NCBI RefSeq assembly: GCF_946479765.1
Contig: NZ_CAMLHO010000008.1
Location: forward strand, 1-64,000
DNA: 64,000 nucleotides
Source of the DNA: an uncultured Aliivibrio sp.
GTDB taxonomy: Bacteria; Pseudomonadota; Gammaproteobacteria; Enterobacterales; Vibrionaceae
Reading direction: 5' to 3'
Shown here: piece by piece, positions 8,290-18,474 of the stretch
How the letters are laid out: each line of letters starts with the position of its first letter
How positions within the stretch are numbered: position 1 is the stretch's first letter
The notes under the pieces: model-generated
Told to the model about the DNA's origin: nothing
The model's database searches: none
Seen by the model: the letters and a program-made list of their open reading frames with translations, nothing else
Translations under genes and position numbers: made by a program

Positions 8290-10659
8290 ATGAAGCAGTT
8301 AAAAATTCTCGCGCAATTTTATGTCGATCTCATGATGAGACTTGGCATCGTTCGTTTTAGCCTATTACTTGCTATTGCCTTAGTGGCCTTGGCCGTTATC
8401 GTCCAAGTTGGCGTCACACTTGTTTTAAGCGGTGAGGTGAATGATTTAGATATCGTCCGTTCCGTTTTCTTTGGTTTATTGATCACGCCTTGGGCTGTTT
8501 TTTTCTTATCTGTTGTGGTCGAACACTTAGAAGATTCTCGTCAGAGACTGTCAAAGCTAGTCAGTAAGATGGAAGAAATGCGCGCGCGTGACTTAGATTT
8601 AAATAAAAAATTACAAGGTAATGTAAAAAATCTTAATCAAGAAATTGAAGAGCGTGAAAAAGCCGAAGATGCTCGACAAGAAGCGATGGAAGATCTTGAA
8701 AACGAAGTATTCCAGCGTGAAAAAGCACAATTAGAATTAGCAGAACAAACCGCACTTCTCCGTTCTTACCTAGATACCTCACCAGATATTATTTATTACC
8801 GTAATGACTTAGGCCTTTTTTCTGGCTGTAATAAGGCAATGGAAGAACTGACCGGTAAAAAAGAAAAAGAGTTGATCGGCTTATCACCTAAGGATGTGTA
8901 TAACGCAGAAGTTGCGGCGAAAGTTATTGATACCGATAGACAGGTATTGAGAGAAGATCAGGCCTTAACTTATGAGCAATGGCTTGACTATCCTGATGGG
9001 CGAAAAGCGTGTTTTGAATTGAGTAAGATCCCATTTTACAGTAAGTCGGGTCGTCATCTCGGGTTGGTTGGTTTTGGACGAAATATTACCGAGCGTAAAG
9101 AGTATGAAGAGGCGTTACAAAAAGCCAGTCGTGATAAAACCACTTTTATTTCAACCATTAGTCATGAATTAAGAACCCCGTTAAATGGTATTGTTGGTTT
9201 AAGTCGGATGTTGCTCGATACCCGCCTTGATGATGAGCAGCATAATTACATGAGAACCATCAATGTCAGTGCGATCACTCTTGGTAATATATTTAACGAT
9301 ATTATCGATATGGATAAGTTTGATCGACGTAAACTAGAGCTTCTCCCAAAACCACTTGATTTTATTAGTTTTGTTACTGAGATGGAAAATATTTCAGGTC
9401 TCATGGCTGAGCAAAAAGGGCTGCGTTTCGATCTTGAAAGATTAACTGATTTACCAGCAAACATTGTTGTTGATAGTACTCGATTACGACAAGTACTTTG
9501 GAATCTCATTGGCAATGCGACTAAATTTACCAAAGAAGGCGGTGTTGTTATGTCAGTAAGTGCTGATATTTTTCAAGACAATGCTGAAATTACTTTTGAG
9601 GTTGAAGATACAGGTATTGGTATCCCAGAGTCCGAATTAGAAAATGTATTTGCGATGTATTATCAAGTCAAACAGGGCAAGGATAACCTGCATGCAGTAG
9701 GTACAGGGATTGGACTTGCTGTATCGAAAGAGTTGATTAATTTGATGGATGGAGACATCACAGTAACCAGTGACCTTGGATTTGGAAGTACCTTTATCGT
9801 AACTATTAATGTGCCTTTAATAGATCATGCTGAAGAAGAAGAAGCGATGCCTGACGCGAAAAGTGCGAAATCATTGCGTATATTCATGCTTGAAGATATA
9901 GAGTTGAATGTTACTGTCGCTCGTTCATTGCTTGAAAGCCTTGGTCATACCGTAGATGTTGCTATGTGTGGTGAGGATGCTATTAAGCAATTTGATCCAA
10001 CTAAATACGATTTAGCCTTACTGGATATTCAGTTACCAGACATGACGGGCTTTGATGTTGCACAAACTTTGAGAGAAAAATTTGATGAGTTACCACCATT
10101 AGTGGCGTTGACGGCAAATTTATTAAAAGAGAAAGATGAATATTTTGAAAAAGGCATGGATGAAGCGATCAGTAAACCACTCAGTGTGAAAGCCTTGACT
10201 GAAGTACTTGATCTTTTCTCAATGTCAGATAAGAAAATCGCACAGAAAAAATTAATACCAATAGCGATAACAAAGACGACAGAGCAACTAGAGAATGAAC
10301 AGTTGATGGATCGTTTGTTAGATATAGAAATGCTAGAGTCTTACATTGATATTGTCGGAACCAAACCGATTTATAGCAGTATTGAAATGTTTGAAAATAG
10401 CATGAAAGAATACATCCAAATTTTAGATACCAATATGACAGCAAGAGATCAAGACGGTATCGTGTTTGAAACGCACAAAATGAAAGGGGCTGCTGGCTCT
10501 ATTGGTTTAAAACATATTCAGCAAGTAGCTCAAAAAGCACAATCTCCGGACTTACCTGCGTGGTGGGAAAATATAGATGATTGGGTTGAAGAAATTAAAA
10601 ATGAATATGAAAATGATATATTGATATTAAAAAGCTGGTTAGAACAACAAGCTAAATAA
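8290..10659 (+). CDS. arcB: Aerobic respiration control hybrid sensor kinase ArcB
   Basis: ArcB is the membrane sensor that phosphorylates ArcA when the quinone pool is reduced. Two transmembrane segments occupy roughly residues 20-80, followed by a coiled-coil linker, a PAS domain (about 150-275), the kinase core with phospho-acceptor His292 (ISHELRTPLNG), an ATPase domain, a receiver with Asp579 (LLDIQLPDMTG), and an HPt domain with His729 (THKMKGAAGS). The redox cysteines Cys180 and Cys241 fall at the same numbers as in E. coli. I chose ATG 8290 because it follows AGGG and matches the E. coli start; a GTG lies two codons upstream. Confidence 0.97.
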   Translation: MKQLKILAQFYVDLMMRLGIVRFSLLLAIALVALAVIVQVGVTLVLSGEVNDLDIVRSVFFGLLITPWAVFFLSVVVEHLEDSRQRLSKLVSKMEEMRARDLDLNKKLQGNVKNLNQEIEEREKAEDARQEAMEDLENEVFQREKAQLELAEQTALLRSYLDTSPDIIYYRNDLGLFSGCNKAMEELTGKKEKELIGLSPKDVYNAEVAAKVIDTDRQVLREDQALTYEQWLDYPDGRKACFELSKIPFYSKSGRHLGLVGFGRNITERKEYEEALQKASRDKTTFISTISHELRTPLNGIVGLSRMLLDTRLDDEQHNYMRTINVSAITLGNIFNDIIDMDKFDRRKLELLPKPLDFISFVTEMENISGLMAEQKGLRFDLERLTDLPANIVVDSTRLRQVLWNLIGNATKFTKEGGVVMSVSADIFQDNAEITFEVEDTGIGIPESELENVFAMYYQVKQGKDNLHAVGTGIGLAVSKELINLMDGDITVTSDLGFGSTFIVTINVPLIDHAEEEEAMPDAKSAKSLRIFMLEDIELNVTVARSLLESLGHTVDVAMCGEDAIKQFDPTKYDLALLDIQLPDMTGFDVAQTLREKFDELPPLVALTANLLKEKDEYFEKGMDEAISKPLSVKALTEVLDLFSMSDKKIAQKKLIPIAITKTTEQLENEQLMDRLLDIEMLESYIDIVGTKPIYSSIEMFENSMKEYIQILDTNMTARDQDGIVFETHKMKGAAGSIGLKHIQQVAQKAQSPDLPAWWENIDDWVEEIKNEYENDILILKSWLEQQAK

Positions 10660-10667
10660 GGGATACT

Positions 10668-11114
10668 ATGAAAAGGGCACTATTTGCATCAGTAATGATG
10701 ATCGCATTATCAGGCTGTCAAATGACATCTCAATCTCAAGCAGATTGGAGTCAGGATAACCAAATAGAAATGATGAATGCTAAAATCCAACTTAACTCAG
10801 CCGTTTGGGTAGACCAAATGCCTACCATTGGCGATGAAAAGGACGAGAGTAAAGTTAATTTCGCACTGACATTAACGTCGAAGCAAGTTATTGCACCTGA
10901 GTTAATAATTAATACCGTAGTTCTTCGCCAAGGAGAACAATCATGGGAAGTTGCGGAAGATGAATTTGAAGTGCGTGTGCATGATAACCATACATGGGAA
11001 GTGGCGGGGCAGTCTTTTTATAATATAGATCCCAGCCAGCCAGTAGATATTGCGATTGAAACGAATAATGAATGGGTCATCGAGATCGATGTTCAGATCG
11101 ATACCGTTTATTAA
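10668..11114 (+). CDS. Hypothetical lipoprotein downstream of arcB
   Basis: The 148-residue product begins with a lipoprotein signal peptide ending LSGC (Cys17), then a serine/glutamine-rich linker and an acidic domain predicted to be mostly beta strand. I do not recognise a named domain. It starts nine bases after arcB behind an AAGGGATACT ribosome binding site, so it is probably cotranscribed with arcB. The aspartate after the cysteine region is not at position +2, so outer-membrane sorting is plausible. A link to Arc signalling is suggested only by position. Confidence 0.75.
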   Translation: MKRALFASVMMIALSGCQMTSQSQADWSQDNQIEMMNAKIQLNSAVWVDQMPTIGDEKDESKVNFALTLTSKQVIAPELIINTVVLRQGEQSWEVAEDEFEVRVHDNHTWEVAGQSFYNIDPSQPVDIAIETNNEWVIEIDVQIDTVY

Positions 11115-11153
11115 TACGATATTTAGGTTGTTATAGCAGTTAATCGTTAAGCA

Positions 11154-11192
11154 TAAAAAATGCCCAGCTAGTGATAGCTGGGCATTTTTATT
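11154..11192. terminator. Bidirectional terminator between arcB operon and arcA
   Basis: A strong stem (AAAAATGCCCAGCT with AGCTGGGCATTTTT) is flanked by A and T runs. It can end both the plus-strand arcB-lipoprotein transcript and the convergent arcA transcript. Confidence 0.9.
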
Positions 11193-11212
11193 GATGAGTT
11201 AAAGAAGAAGTC

Positions 11213-11932
11213 TTATAGCTCTTCTAAATCACCACAGAAGCGGTAACCTTCACCGTGAATCGTAGCAATGATCTCAGGAGTATCAGTTACTGATTCAAAA
11301 TGCTTGCGGATACGACGAATCGTCACATCAACAGTACGGTCATGTGGTTTAAGCTCACGACCTGTCATTTTCTTAAGAAGATCAGCACGAGTCTGGATCT
11401 TGCCTGGGTTTTCACAGAAGTGAAGTAAAGCACGGAACTCTGAGCGAGGAAGCTTGTAGCTTTCACCGCTTGGACTAACAAGAGAACGGCTATTAATTTC
11501 AACTGTCCAACCATTGAATGCATAACGCTCAACTGTTTTTTTATCTTCAACAGTTGTGCTTTGATTCATTGAGCGAGTTAATAAGTTACGTGCACGAATA
11601 GTAAGTTCGCGAGGATTAAATGGTTTAGTGATGTAATCATCAGCACCTATCTCTAAGCCTAAAATCTTATCAACTTCGTTGTCTCTACCTGTTAGGAACA
11701 TAAGAGCCATATCACCACGTTCGCGAAGTTCACGAGCAAGGAGAAGGCCATTTTTACCTGGAAGGTTGATATCCATAATCACAAGATTAAGTTGCTGCTC
11801 AGAAAGTACTGAGTGCATTTCTTCGCCGTCACTCGCTTCAAAAACATTGTAGCCTTCTGCTTCAAAAATGCTTTTAAGTGTATTACGAGTTACGTGTTCA
11901 TCTTCAACGATTAGGATCTGAGGGTTTTGCAT
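11213..11932 (-). CDS. arcA: Two-component response regulator ArcA
   Basis: ArcA is the DNA-binding partner of ArcB and represses respiratory genes under low oxygen. The 239-residue protein has an N-terminal receiver with phospho-acceptor Asp54 (VIMDINLPG) and the conserved Lys in [11 protein letters not shown], then an OmpR-type winged helix with [12 protein letters not shown] and [16 protein letters not shown]. In Vibrio fischeri ArcA is known to repress the lux operon. It lies convergent to arcB, a linkage absent in E. coli. An FNR-like site lies upstream at 12223. Confidence 0.97.
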   Translation of the reverse strand: MQNPQILIVEDEHVTRNTLKSIFEAEGYNVFEASDGEEMHSVLSEQQLNLVIMDINLPGKNGLLLARELRERGDMALMFLTGRDNEVDKILGLEIGADDYITKPFNPRELTIRARNLLTRSMNQSTTVEDKKTVERYAFNGWTVEINSRSLVSPSGESYKLPRSEFRALLHFCENPGKIQTRADLLKKMTGRELKPHDRTVDVTIRRIRKHFESVTDTPEIIATIHGEGYRFCGDLEEL

Positions 11933-12087
11933 GGGCGGTACCTAACTAACTGATTAAAGTCAAAAGTAGAATTAAGAATGTTAATTCTATAATAAAAAAT
12001 TTACAAATAGGAAATAGATTCTTCAATAGTAGACTAAAATGTCAATTGAAGAATAGATACCTAAACGGTACGCCATCCTTGGTGGTT

Positions 12088-12111
12088 GTTATTAAATATA
12101 TACTTAATAAC
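12088..12111. promoter_or_regulatory. TTAATAAC dyad upstream of arcA
   Basis: A perfect 8-bp inverted repeat (GTTATTAA, 8-base spacer, TTAATAAC) lies about 155 bp upstream of arcA. Its bases resemble the AT-rich GTTAATTA-type repeats bound by ArcA, so autoregulation is possible, but AT-rich dyads occur easily by chance. Confidence 0.3.
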
Positions 12112-12222
12112 ATTACAAAGCTCTAATTTTGTGAGCGACTAGCTAAAACTCCATTAGAAGGGGGGATTTTAATTCATTAACACCATTCTAACAATAAGCG
12201 ATTTTTATTTCCATACATTTTA

Positions 12223-12236
12223 TTGATTTAGGTCAA
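12223..12236. promoter_or_regulatory. FNR-like binding site
   Basis: TTGAT-TTAG-GTCAA differs from the FNR consensus TTGAT-N4-ATCAA by one base. It lies about 290 bp upstream of arcA and 144 bp upstream of the RraA-like gene, so either could be the target. FNR activates arcA in E. coli. Confidence 0.55.
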
Positions 12237-12379
12237 TAGCAATCGATATCAATACAGTGTAGTTATAAACAGAGGAACATGGTTATGTTAAATTTGTAAT
12301 CATCTGCGTGTAATATCGATACTCACCTTAACAAATGTTGTTATTGTTTAATCAGTTTTACAAACAAGGAGAAAATAAA

Positions 12380-12856
12380 ATGGATTTATTACCGGATATA
12401 TGTGACCAGTTTGAAGATAAAGTGCAGCTCATTGATGTTGAGTTTAAAAATTATGGTGGAAAAGCGTGCTTTTATGGTGAAATTGTAACGGTACGTTGTT
12501 ATCAAGATAATTCTTTAGTAAGAGACGTTCTACAAAATAACGGTAAAGGTAAAGTGCTATTTATCGATGGAAATGGTTCTTGTCAAAAAGCGTTGCTTGG
12601 TGATCAAGTTGCGACACTCGCTGTTGAAAACCAATGGGAAGGTGTAGTGGTTTACGGGGCAGTGAGAGATGTGGGTGCTATAAAAACAATGCCACTTGGA
12701 TTAAAGGCATTGGGTGCATCTCCATTTAAAACCGAAAAAAGAGGCGCAGGGGAGCAACAGGTATCCGTAACTATCAACACTCAGATTATTTCGCCTGGGG
12801 ATTATATCTATGCTGATCTTAATGGTGTGTTAATGAGTAAAGAGTTATTGATTTAA
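12380..12856 (+). CDS. RraA-like protein / putative HMG aldolase-type enzyme
   Basis: The 158-residue protein belongs to the RraA family, which includes the RNase E inhibitor RraA and class II 4-hydroxy-4-methyl-2-oxoglutarate aldolases. It is collinear with E. coli RraA over its whole length. It keeps Asp75-X20-Arg96-Asp97 (VRDVG), the metal and catalytic motif of the aldolases, whereas E. coli RraA has Gln in place of the second Asp. The ATG at 12380 follows a strong AAGGAG; upstream in-frame codons are ignored. It stands alone upstream of the thr operon. RNase E regulation, aldolase or oxaloacetate decarboxylase activity are all open. Confidence 0.8.
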   Translation: MDLLPDICDQFEDKVQLIDVEFKNYGGKACFYGEIVTVRCYQDNSLVRDVLQNNGKGKVLFIDGNGSCQKALLGDQVATLAVENQWEGVVVYGAVRDVGAIKTMPLGLKALGASPFKTEKRGAGEQQVSVTINTQIISPGDYIYADLNGVLMSKELLI

Positions 12857-13025
12857 CTTTAATCAATTTAAATATTACAAATACTCATTTAATAGAGATT
12901 ATTCAATAGGTTGTTACGACATTACCTTCATTTGTTAAGTAAATGAATGATTTTTTCATTGACTTACAAGAGCGAAGTAAGGTAGTTATGGTATATCAAA
13001 ATCGTTTATTTTAGAGTTTTATTAT

Positions 13026-13094
13026 ATGTTCACTATTAGCTCAATGATTATTACCACAATAATTACCCGCACCATGGTTGCTAGGGTGGGCTAA
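13026..13094 (+). CDS. thrL: thr operon leader peptide
   Basis: A 22-codon open frame, MFTISSMIITTIITRTMVARVG, contains five threonine and five isoleucine codons and ends 20 bases before a terminator hairpin. This is the usual arrangement for attenuation of thrABC, in which scarcity of charged tRNA-Thr or tRNA-Ile stalls the ribosome and prevents the terminator. The peptide is too short for ordinary gene calling. Confidence 0.88.
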   Translation: MFTISSMIITTIITRTMVARVG

Positions 13095-13113
13095 TACGCA
13101 TAAGTATTTTAAA

Positions 13114-13149
13114 GAAGCCCGGACTGATTATCAGAGCGGGCTTTTTTTT
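13114..13149 (+). terminator. thr operon attenuator
   Basis: A GC-rich stem (AAGCCCG, 13115-13121, with CGGGCTT, 13137-13143) is followed by eight Ts. It lies between the leader peptide and thrA, about 110 bp before the thrA start, and is the expected transcription attenuator. Confidence 0.88.
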
Positions 13150-13259
13150 GCAATTTTGTTACTAGTTCTAACTGTATTCTTTCATTATTTACCGAAAAGG
13201 TTATTATGCTAGAAGCAGTAAGGATACTGCAGTAACACTCGTTTTTAGGGAGGATAGCA

Positions 13260-15719
13260 ATGCGAGTATTAAAGTTTGGTGGTTCATCATTAGCAGATTC
13301 AGAGCGTTTTTTACGTGCCGCCGATATCATAGCCAATAATGCACAGCAGCAAGAAGTTTCTGTGGTTTTATCGGCGCCTGGAAAAGTCACTAATAAATTG
13401 GTTTCCGTTGTTGATAATGTATTGACTAATGGAGAGGCTGAGTTACAGATTGCAGAGCTTGAATCTGTTTTTGTTCAGTTATTTAGTGGTATTTCTACAT
13501 CACTTCCACAAGTTGATCTTAAAACGCTTGAAAATAAGCTAAAAGATTCACTTTCTCAACTTCGCCAATATGTGCACGGTATTAGTTTACTGGGTATGTG
13601 TCCTGATAATGTTTACGCAAAAATTATCAGTAAAGGTGAACGTATATCTGTTATGACAATGAAAGCGGTACTTGAGGCGAAAGGCCAACCTGCTAACCTC
13701 ATTGATCCGGTTCAATATTTATTTGCTCGTGGTGACTTCTTGGAGGGCGCTGTTGATGTTGATATATCTACGCTTAATTTTAGAAACGAACCGCTACCTA
13801 CAGGTCATGTAAATATCATGCCAGGCTTTACTGCCGGTAATGAGAAAGGCGAGTTGGTTACTTTAGGTCGTAATGGTTCTGATTATTCAGCAGCAGTATT
13901 AGCGGCGTGTCTTCGTGCTGAGTGTTGTGAGATCTGGACTGATGTTGATGGTGTTTACAATTGTGATCCACGTTTAGTTGATGATGCTCGTTTATTAAAA
14001 TCGTTAAGTTATCAAGAAGCAATGGAGCTTTCTTATTTTGGCGCTTCTGTTCTCCATCCTAAGACTATTGCTCCAATCGCACAATTTCATATTCCTTGCC
14101 TAATTAAAAATAGTTTCAATCCACAAGGTCCAGGTACCTTAATTGGACAAGATACCGGTGAAGATAACCTTGCGATCAAAGGGATTACGACACTAAATAA
14201 CCTGACTATGGTTAATGTAAGTGGCCCTGGAATGAAAGGCATGGTCGGGATGGCAAGTCGCGTATTTGGTGCGATGTCGACTTCGGGAATTTCTATTGTA
14301 TTAATTACTCAATCCTCGTCAGAGTACAGTATTAGTTTCTGTATTGAAGCGGATGATAAATCACAAGCAGAGCAAGTTTTAAGAGAAGCATTTGAGCTTG
14401 AATTGAAAGATGGGTTATTAGAACCCGTTGAATTTACCGATGATGTGGCGATTGTTACGTTAGTGGGCGATGGCATGCGTACATCGAAAGGGGTGGCCTC
14501 TCAATTTTTTACCTCTTTAGCTGAAGTAAATGTGAATATTATTGCTATCGCACAAGGGTCTTCAGAACGCGCAATTTCAGCAGTTATACCTGAAGAAAAA
14601 ATATCTGAATCAATCAAAGCGTGTCATGAAAATCTATTTAATAGTAAGCACTTCCTAGATGTGTTTGTTATTGGTGTTGGTGGTGTTGGTGGCGAGTTAG
14701 TTGATCAAATTCAACGTCAACAGCCGAAATTAGCTGCAAAAGGCATTGAGATCCGTGTTTGTGGTTTAGCAAACAGTCGTGGATTATTGCTAGATAGCAA
14801 AGGAATTCCATTAGAGCACTGGCGTGATCATATGAATAATACGAGTGAAGAATTTAGTCTTGCTCGCCTTATTGCGTTAGTACAGCGTAATCACATTATT
14901 AACCCTGTGATTATTGATTGTACTTCAGATCACGGTATTGCTGCTCAATACGTTGATTTCTTATCTGCGGGCTTTCATGTCATTACCCCGAATAAGAAAG
15001 CCAATACTGACTCAATGGCGTATTACCACCAGTTACGTAATGCGGCACGTGGTACTCGTCGTAAGTTTATGTATGAAACAACCGTAGGTGCAGGTTTACC
15101 TGTTATTGAAAACTTACAAAACCTGATCGCTGCGGGTGATGAACTAGAGAGATTTAACGGTATTTTATCAGGTTCACTTTCTTATATTTTTGGTAAGTTA
15201 GATGAAGGTATGTCATTAAGTGAAGCAACAAATGTAGCTAAACAAAATGGTTTTACAGAACCAGATCCTAGAGATGATCTTTCAGGTATGGATGTTGCGC
15301 GTAAATTGCTGATCCTTGCTCGTGAATCGGGTCTTGAAATTGAACTGGACGATGTAGAAGTAGAACAAGCATTACCTCCGGGTTTTGATGCTTCTGGTAC
15401 GATTGAGGAGTTCATGGCTCGTCTTCCTGAAGCTGATGCCTATTTTGCACAAGAGTCAGCAAAAGCGGCAGAGGAAGGTAAAGTACTACGTTATGTTGGT
15501 GAGATCCTAGAAGGTAAATGTAAGGTTCGTATTGTAGCGGTTGATGGCGATGACCCTATGTTTAAGATTAAAGATGGTGAAAATGCTTTAGCATTCTATA
15601 GCCGATACTACCAACCAATACCATTAGTATTACGTGGTTACGGTGCTGGTGCTGAAGTTACAGCCGCTGGAGTGTTTTCTGATTTAATGCGTACCCTCGG
15701 CTGGAAATTAGGAGTATAA
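13260..15719 (+). CDS. thrA: Bifunctional aspartokinase I / homoserine dehydrogenase I
   Basis: ThrA catalyses the first and third steps from aspartate to threonine. The 819-residue length matches E. coli. The N-terminal kinase begins with VLKFGGSS and has the aspartate-binding GRNGSDYSA stretch. Two ACT domains (about 310-460) should provide threonine feedback inhibition. From about residue 468, GVGGVGG starts the NAD(P)-binding homoserine dehydrogenase domain, with the [11 protein letters not shown] and [10 protein letters not shown] motifs downstream. An AGGGAGG site lies seven bases before the ATG. First gene of thrABC, two bases from thrB, and under the leader attenuator. Confidence 0.97.
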   Translation: MRVLKFGGSSLADSERFLRAADIIANNAQQQEVSVVLSAPGKVTNKLVSVVDNVLTNGEAELQIAELESVFVQLFSGISTSLPQVDLKTLENKLKDSLSQLRQYVHGISLLGMCPDNVYAKIISKGERISVMTMKAVLEAKGQPANLIDPVQYLFARGDFLEGAVDVDISTLNFRNEPLPTGHVNIMPGFTAGNEKGELVTLGRNGSDYSAAVLAACLRAECCEIWTDVDGVYNCDPRLVDDARLLKSLSYQEAMELSYFGASVLHPKTIAPIAQFHIPCLIKNSFNPQGPGTLIGQDTGEDNLAIKGITTLNNLTMVNVSGPGMKGMVGMASRVFGAMSTSGISIVLITQSSSEYSISFCIEADDKSQAEQVLREAFELELKDGLLEPVEFTDDVAIVTLVGDGMRTSKGVASQFFTSLAEVNVNIIAIAQGSSERAISAVIPEEKISESIKACHENLFNSKHFLDVFVIGVGGVGGELVDQIQRQQPKLAAKGIEIRVCGLANSRGLLLDSKGIPLEHWRDHMNNTSEEFSLARLIALVQRNHIINPVIIDCTSDHGIAAQYVDFLSAGFHVITPNKKANTDSMAYYHQLRNAARGTRRKFMYETTVGAGLPVIENLQNLIAAGDELERFNGILSGSLSYIFGKLDEGMSLSEATNVAKQNGFTEPDPRDDLSGMDVARKLLILARESGLEIELDDVEVEQALPPGFDASGTIEEFMARLPEADAYFAQESAKAAEEGKVLRYVGEILEGKCKVRIVAVDGDDPMFKIKDGENALAFYSRYYQPIPLVLRGYGAGAEVTAAGVFSDLMRTLGWKLGV

Positions 15720-15721
15720 AA

Positions 15722-16678
15722 ATGAGTGTTGTTGTTTATGCTCCAGCATCAATTGGTAATGTAAGTGTTGGCTTTGATGTTTTAGGCGCGGCAGTTTCTC
15801 CGATTGATGGCACATTATTGGGTGATCGTGTTTTAGTTGAATCAGGTTCAGAAGCATTCACTTTAATTACTGTAGGGAGTTTTGTAGATAAGCTGCCGGA
15901 AAACCCAGAAGACAATATCGTTTACGATTGTTGGCGAGTTTTTGCAAGGGAGCTTGCAAGAAAGGGTATTGAGCTAAAAAACATCCATATGGTGTTAGAA
16001 AAAAATATGCCGATAGGATCTGGATTAGGCTCTAGTGCATGCTCAATTGTTGCTGCTTTAGATGCATTAAATCTGTTTCATGATAAGCCACTTAACGAAA
16101 TGGAAGTCTTAGCCTTAATGGGTGAGATGGAAGGTCAGATCTCTGGTGGTATTCATTATGATAATGTCGCTCCTTGTTATCTTGGTGGCTTACAGTTAAT
16201 GGTCGAAGAATTGGGTATTATTAGCCAAGAAGTTCCTTGTTTTGATGAGTGGTATTGGGTCATGGCATACCCCGGCATCAAGGTATCAACCGCTGAAGCT
16301 CGTGAGATTTTACCGTCTCAATACCGTCGACAAGATGTTATCGCGCACGGTCGTAACTTGGCTGGCTTTATCCATGCTTGTTATTCAAAACAACCTGAAC
16401 TTGCGGCTAAAATGATCAAAGACGTGGTGGCTGAACCCTATCGCGAACGTCTGTTACCTAATTTTGCTCAAGCGCGTGAATATGCAGCTTCAGCTGGTGC
16501 ACTAACAACGGGTATTTCAGGTTCAGGCCCAACGTTGTTTAGCATCTGTAAAGATAAAGACGTAGCAGAAAGAGTGTCTCGCTGGCTACAAGAAAACTAT
16601 GTTCAAAATGATGAAGGATTTGTCCATGTTTGTCGCTTAGATAAACAAGGATCACAAGTAACAGGAAGTAAACTATGA
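15722..16678 (+). CDS. thrB: Homoserine kinase
   Basis: ThrB phosphorylates homoserine with ATP. It is a GHMP-family kinase of 318 residues, with the ATP-binding loop [10 protein letters not shown] at 97-106 and the C-terminal glycine-rich motif [12 protein letters not shown]. It starts two bases after thrA and overlaps thrC by four bases (ATGA), so translation of the three genes is coupled. Confidence 0.97.
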   Translation: MSVVVYAPASIGNVSVGFDVLGAAVSPIDGTLLGDRVLVESGSEAFTLITVGSFVDKLPENPEDNIVYDCWRVFARELARKGIELKNIHMVLEKNMPIGSGLGSSACSIVAALDALNLFHDKPLNEMEVLALMGEMEGQISGGIHYDNVAPCYLGGLQLMVEELGIISQEVPCFDEWYWVMAYPGIKVSTAEAREILPSQYRRQDVIAHGRNLAGFIHACYSKQPELAAKMIKDVVAEPYRERLLPNFAQAREYAASAGALTTGISGSGPTLFSICKDKDVAERVSRWLQENYVQNDEGFVHVCRLDKQGSQVTGSKL

Positions 16679-17958
16679 AGTTGTATAACATAAAAGAAAA
16701 TGATGAGCAGGTCTCTTTTGGTCAAGCCGTGCGCCAAGGGTTAGGTCGTAATCAAGGATTATTTTTCCCATCAGAATTACCAAAGTTTGATGATGTTGAT
16801 GCGCTTTTAGCCGACGATTTTATTACACGTAGTACGAAAATATTATCTGCATTTATTGGTGATGAACTACCAGCAGACACCGTAAGAAGCATGGTTGAAA
16901 ATGCATTTCAATTCCCAGCGCCTATTCATGCAGTAAAAGATGGCGTGTATGCATTAGAGTTGTTTCATGGACCAACACTGGCATTTAAGGATTTTGGTGG
17001 CCGTTTTATGGCGCAATCTTTAGCAGCGGTAACCGAAGGTAATGAGCAAATTACTATTTTAACAGCAACATCAGGTGATACTGGTGCGGCAGTGGCTCAT
17101 GCATTCTATGGTATGGCTAATATTAAAGTCGTTATTCTTTATCCAAAAGGAAAGATCAGCCCACTTCAAGAAAAGCTATTTTGTACATTGGGTCAGAATA
17201 TCCACACCGTTGCTGTCGATGGTGACTTTGATGACTGTCAGGCGCTAGTTAAGCAATCTTTTGATGATGCTGAACTACGCAAAGACGTCGGCTTAAATTC
17301 TGCAAATTCAATAAATATCAGCCGGTTAATGGCGCAAATCTGTTACTACTTTGAAGCGGTATCTCAGCTACCAAAAGAAAAACGTAATGATGTTGTTATC
17401 TCAGTACCAAGCGGTAATTTTGGTAACTTAACTGCAGGTTTACTAGCTAAATCGCTTGGCTTGCCTGTGAAACGCTTTATTGCAGCAACTAATGTGAATG
17501 ATACGGTTCCGCGTTACCTTGAAACGGGTAAGTGGGAGCCTAAAACGACGATTCCAACTATCTCAAATGCAATGGATGTGAGCCAACCAAATAACTGGCC
17601 ACGTATTGAGGAATTGTGTCAGCGTTTAGGTTGGGGTTTAGAGACTCTAGGTAAGGGGGCTGTAACTGATGAGCAAAGTGCAGAAACCCTAAAAGCAATG
17701 AATGCTGAAGGCTATTTGTGTGAACCACATGGTGCGATTGCTTACCGTATTCTTGAAGAGCAGTTAAATGAAGGTGAAACAGGGCTTTTCTTATGTACCG
17801 CTCATCCTGCTAAATTTAAAGAAGTGGTTGATGAAATTTTAGGTAGTGATCTTGAGCTTCCTGCGCCATTAGCAAAACATAATGCAATGGAACTATTATC
17901 TGAAGATCTTGCGAATGATTTTGATGCATTAAGAGCAGTATTACGCAAGGTTCAATAA
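16675..17958 (+). CDS. thrC: Threonine synthase
   Basis: ThrC converts O-phosphohomoserine to threonine with pyridoxal phosphate. The PLP lysine is Lys105 in [14 protein letters not shown], and the phosphate-binding [13 protein letters not shown] motif follows. The 427-residue length is normal. It is the last gene of thrABC and is followed 24 bases later by a strong terminator. Confidence 0.97.
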   Translation: MKLYNIKENDEQVSFGQAVRQGLGRNQGLFFPSELPKFDDVDALLADDFITRSTKILSAFIGDELPADTVRSMVENAFQFPAPIHAVKDGVYALELFHGPTLAFKDFGGRFMAQSLAAVTEGNEQITILTATSGDTGAAVAHAFYGMANIKVVILYPKGKISPLQEKLFCTLGQNIHTVAVDGDFDDCQALVKQSFDDAELRKDVGLNSANSINISRLMAQICYYFEAVSQLPKEKRNDVVISVPSGNFGNLTAGLLAKSLGLPVKRFIAATNVNDTVPRYLETGKWEPKTTIPTISNAMDVSQPNNWPRIEELCQRLGWGLETLGKGAVTDEQSAETLKAMNAEGYLCEPHGAIAYRILEEQLNEGETGLFLCTAHPAKFKEVVDEILGSDLELPAPLAKHNAMELLSEDLANDFDALRAVLRKVQ

Positions 17959-17981
17959 TCGTACTTAAATTATAGAATAGT

Positions 17982-18019
17982 AAGCCCCCTGATTTAATGT
18001 TAAGTCAGGGGGCTTTTTC
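17982..18019 (+). terminator. thrABC operon terminator
   Basis: An 11-bp GC-rich stem (AAGCCCCCTGA with TCAGGGGGCTT) precedes TTTT, just after thrC. Confidence 0.92.
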
Positions 18020-18036
18020 ATGCAGGGTATAGACAT

Positions 18037-18077
18037 AAAAAAACGGCACTCATGAGCAATGAGTGCCGTTCTTTTTG
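18037..18077. terminator. grcA terminator (bidirectional)
   Basis: A perfect 12-bp stem (AACGGCACTCAT with ATGAGTGCCGTT) has A residues on its left and Ts on its right. On the minus strand it follows the grcA stop; on the plus strand it backs up the thrABC terminator. Confidence 0.88.
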
Positions 18078-18096
18078 AATTAAATTAACTCTAAAA

Positions 18097-18474
18097 TTAC
18101 ATAGTTTCAGTGAAAGTACGTGCGATAACGTCTTTTTGTTGTTCAGTTGTTAGAGAGTTAAAACGCACAGCATAACCAGAAACACGGATAGTTAGTTGTG
18201 GGTAGTTCTCTGGGTGCTTAACCGCATCTTCTAAAGTATCACGTTGTAAAACGTTAACATTTAGATGTTGGCCACCTTCAATTTTTGGTGCTTTTTCAAT
18301 AGCAACGTCACGGCTTTCGTATTCGCCTAACTCGTTTGCAGCAATTACTTGGTCAGCTTCAAAGCCTGAAGTTGCAACAACACAACGCGCTTCATTTTTC
18401 TCGCTATCTAGTAGCCAGATTGAGTTAAGAAGATCGTCATTTGCAGTTTTAGTAATTTGGATTCCTGTGATCAT
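18097..18474 (-). CDS. grcA: Autonomous glycyl radical cofactor
   Basis: GrcA (YfiD) is a spare C-terminal domain that restores pyruvate formate-lyase when its own glycyl radical site has been cut by oxygen. The 125-residue protein ends with the glycyl radical motif RVSGYAVRF, with the radical at Gly100. It is nearly collinear with E. coli GrcA. An AGGAG-like site precedes the ATG. An FNR-like site at 18559-18572 fits the known anaerobic and low-oxygen induction. Confidence 0.97.
   Translation of the reverse strand: MITGIQITKTANDDLLNSIWLLDSEKNEARCVVATSGFEADQVIAANELGEYESRDVAIEKAPKIEGGQHLNVNVLQRDTLEDAVKHPENYPQLTIRVSGYAVRFNSLTTEQQKDVIARTFTETM

Larger units (their letters stand above)
11933..12379. 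promoter_or_regulatory. arcA / RraA-like gene divergent control region
   Basis: This 447-bp region separates divergent arcA and the RraA-like gene. It contains an 8-bp dyad (12088-12111) and an FNR-like site (12223-12236). It is AT-rich and shows no gene I would call. E. coli arcA also has a long promoter region with FNR control, which this resembles. Confidence 0.55.

Noticed and set aside
13109..13390. Minus-strand open frame over the thr attenuator and start of thrA
   Set aside because: It is a shadow of thrA and the attenuator; the composition is not protein-like.
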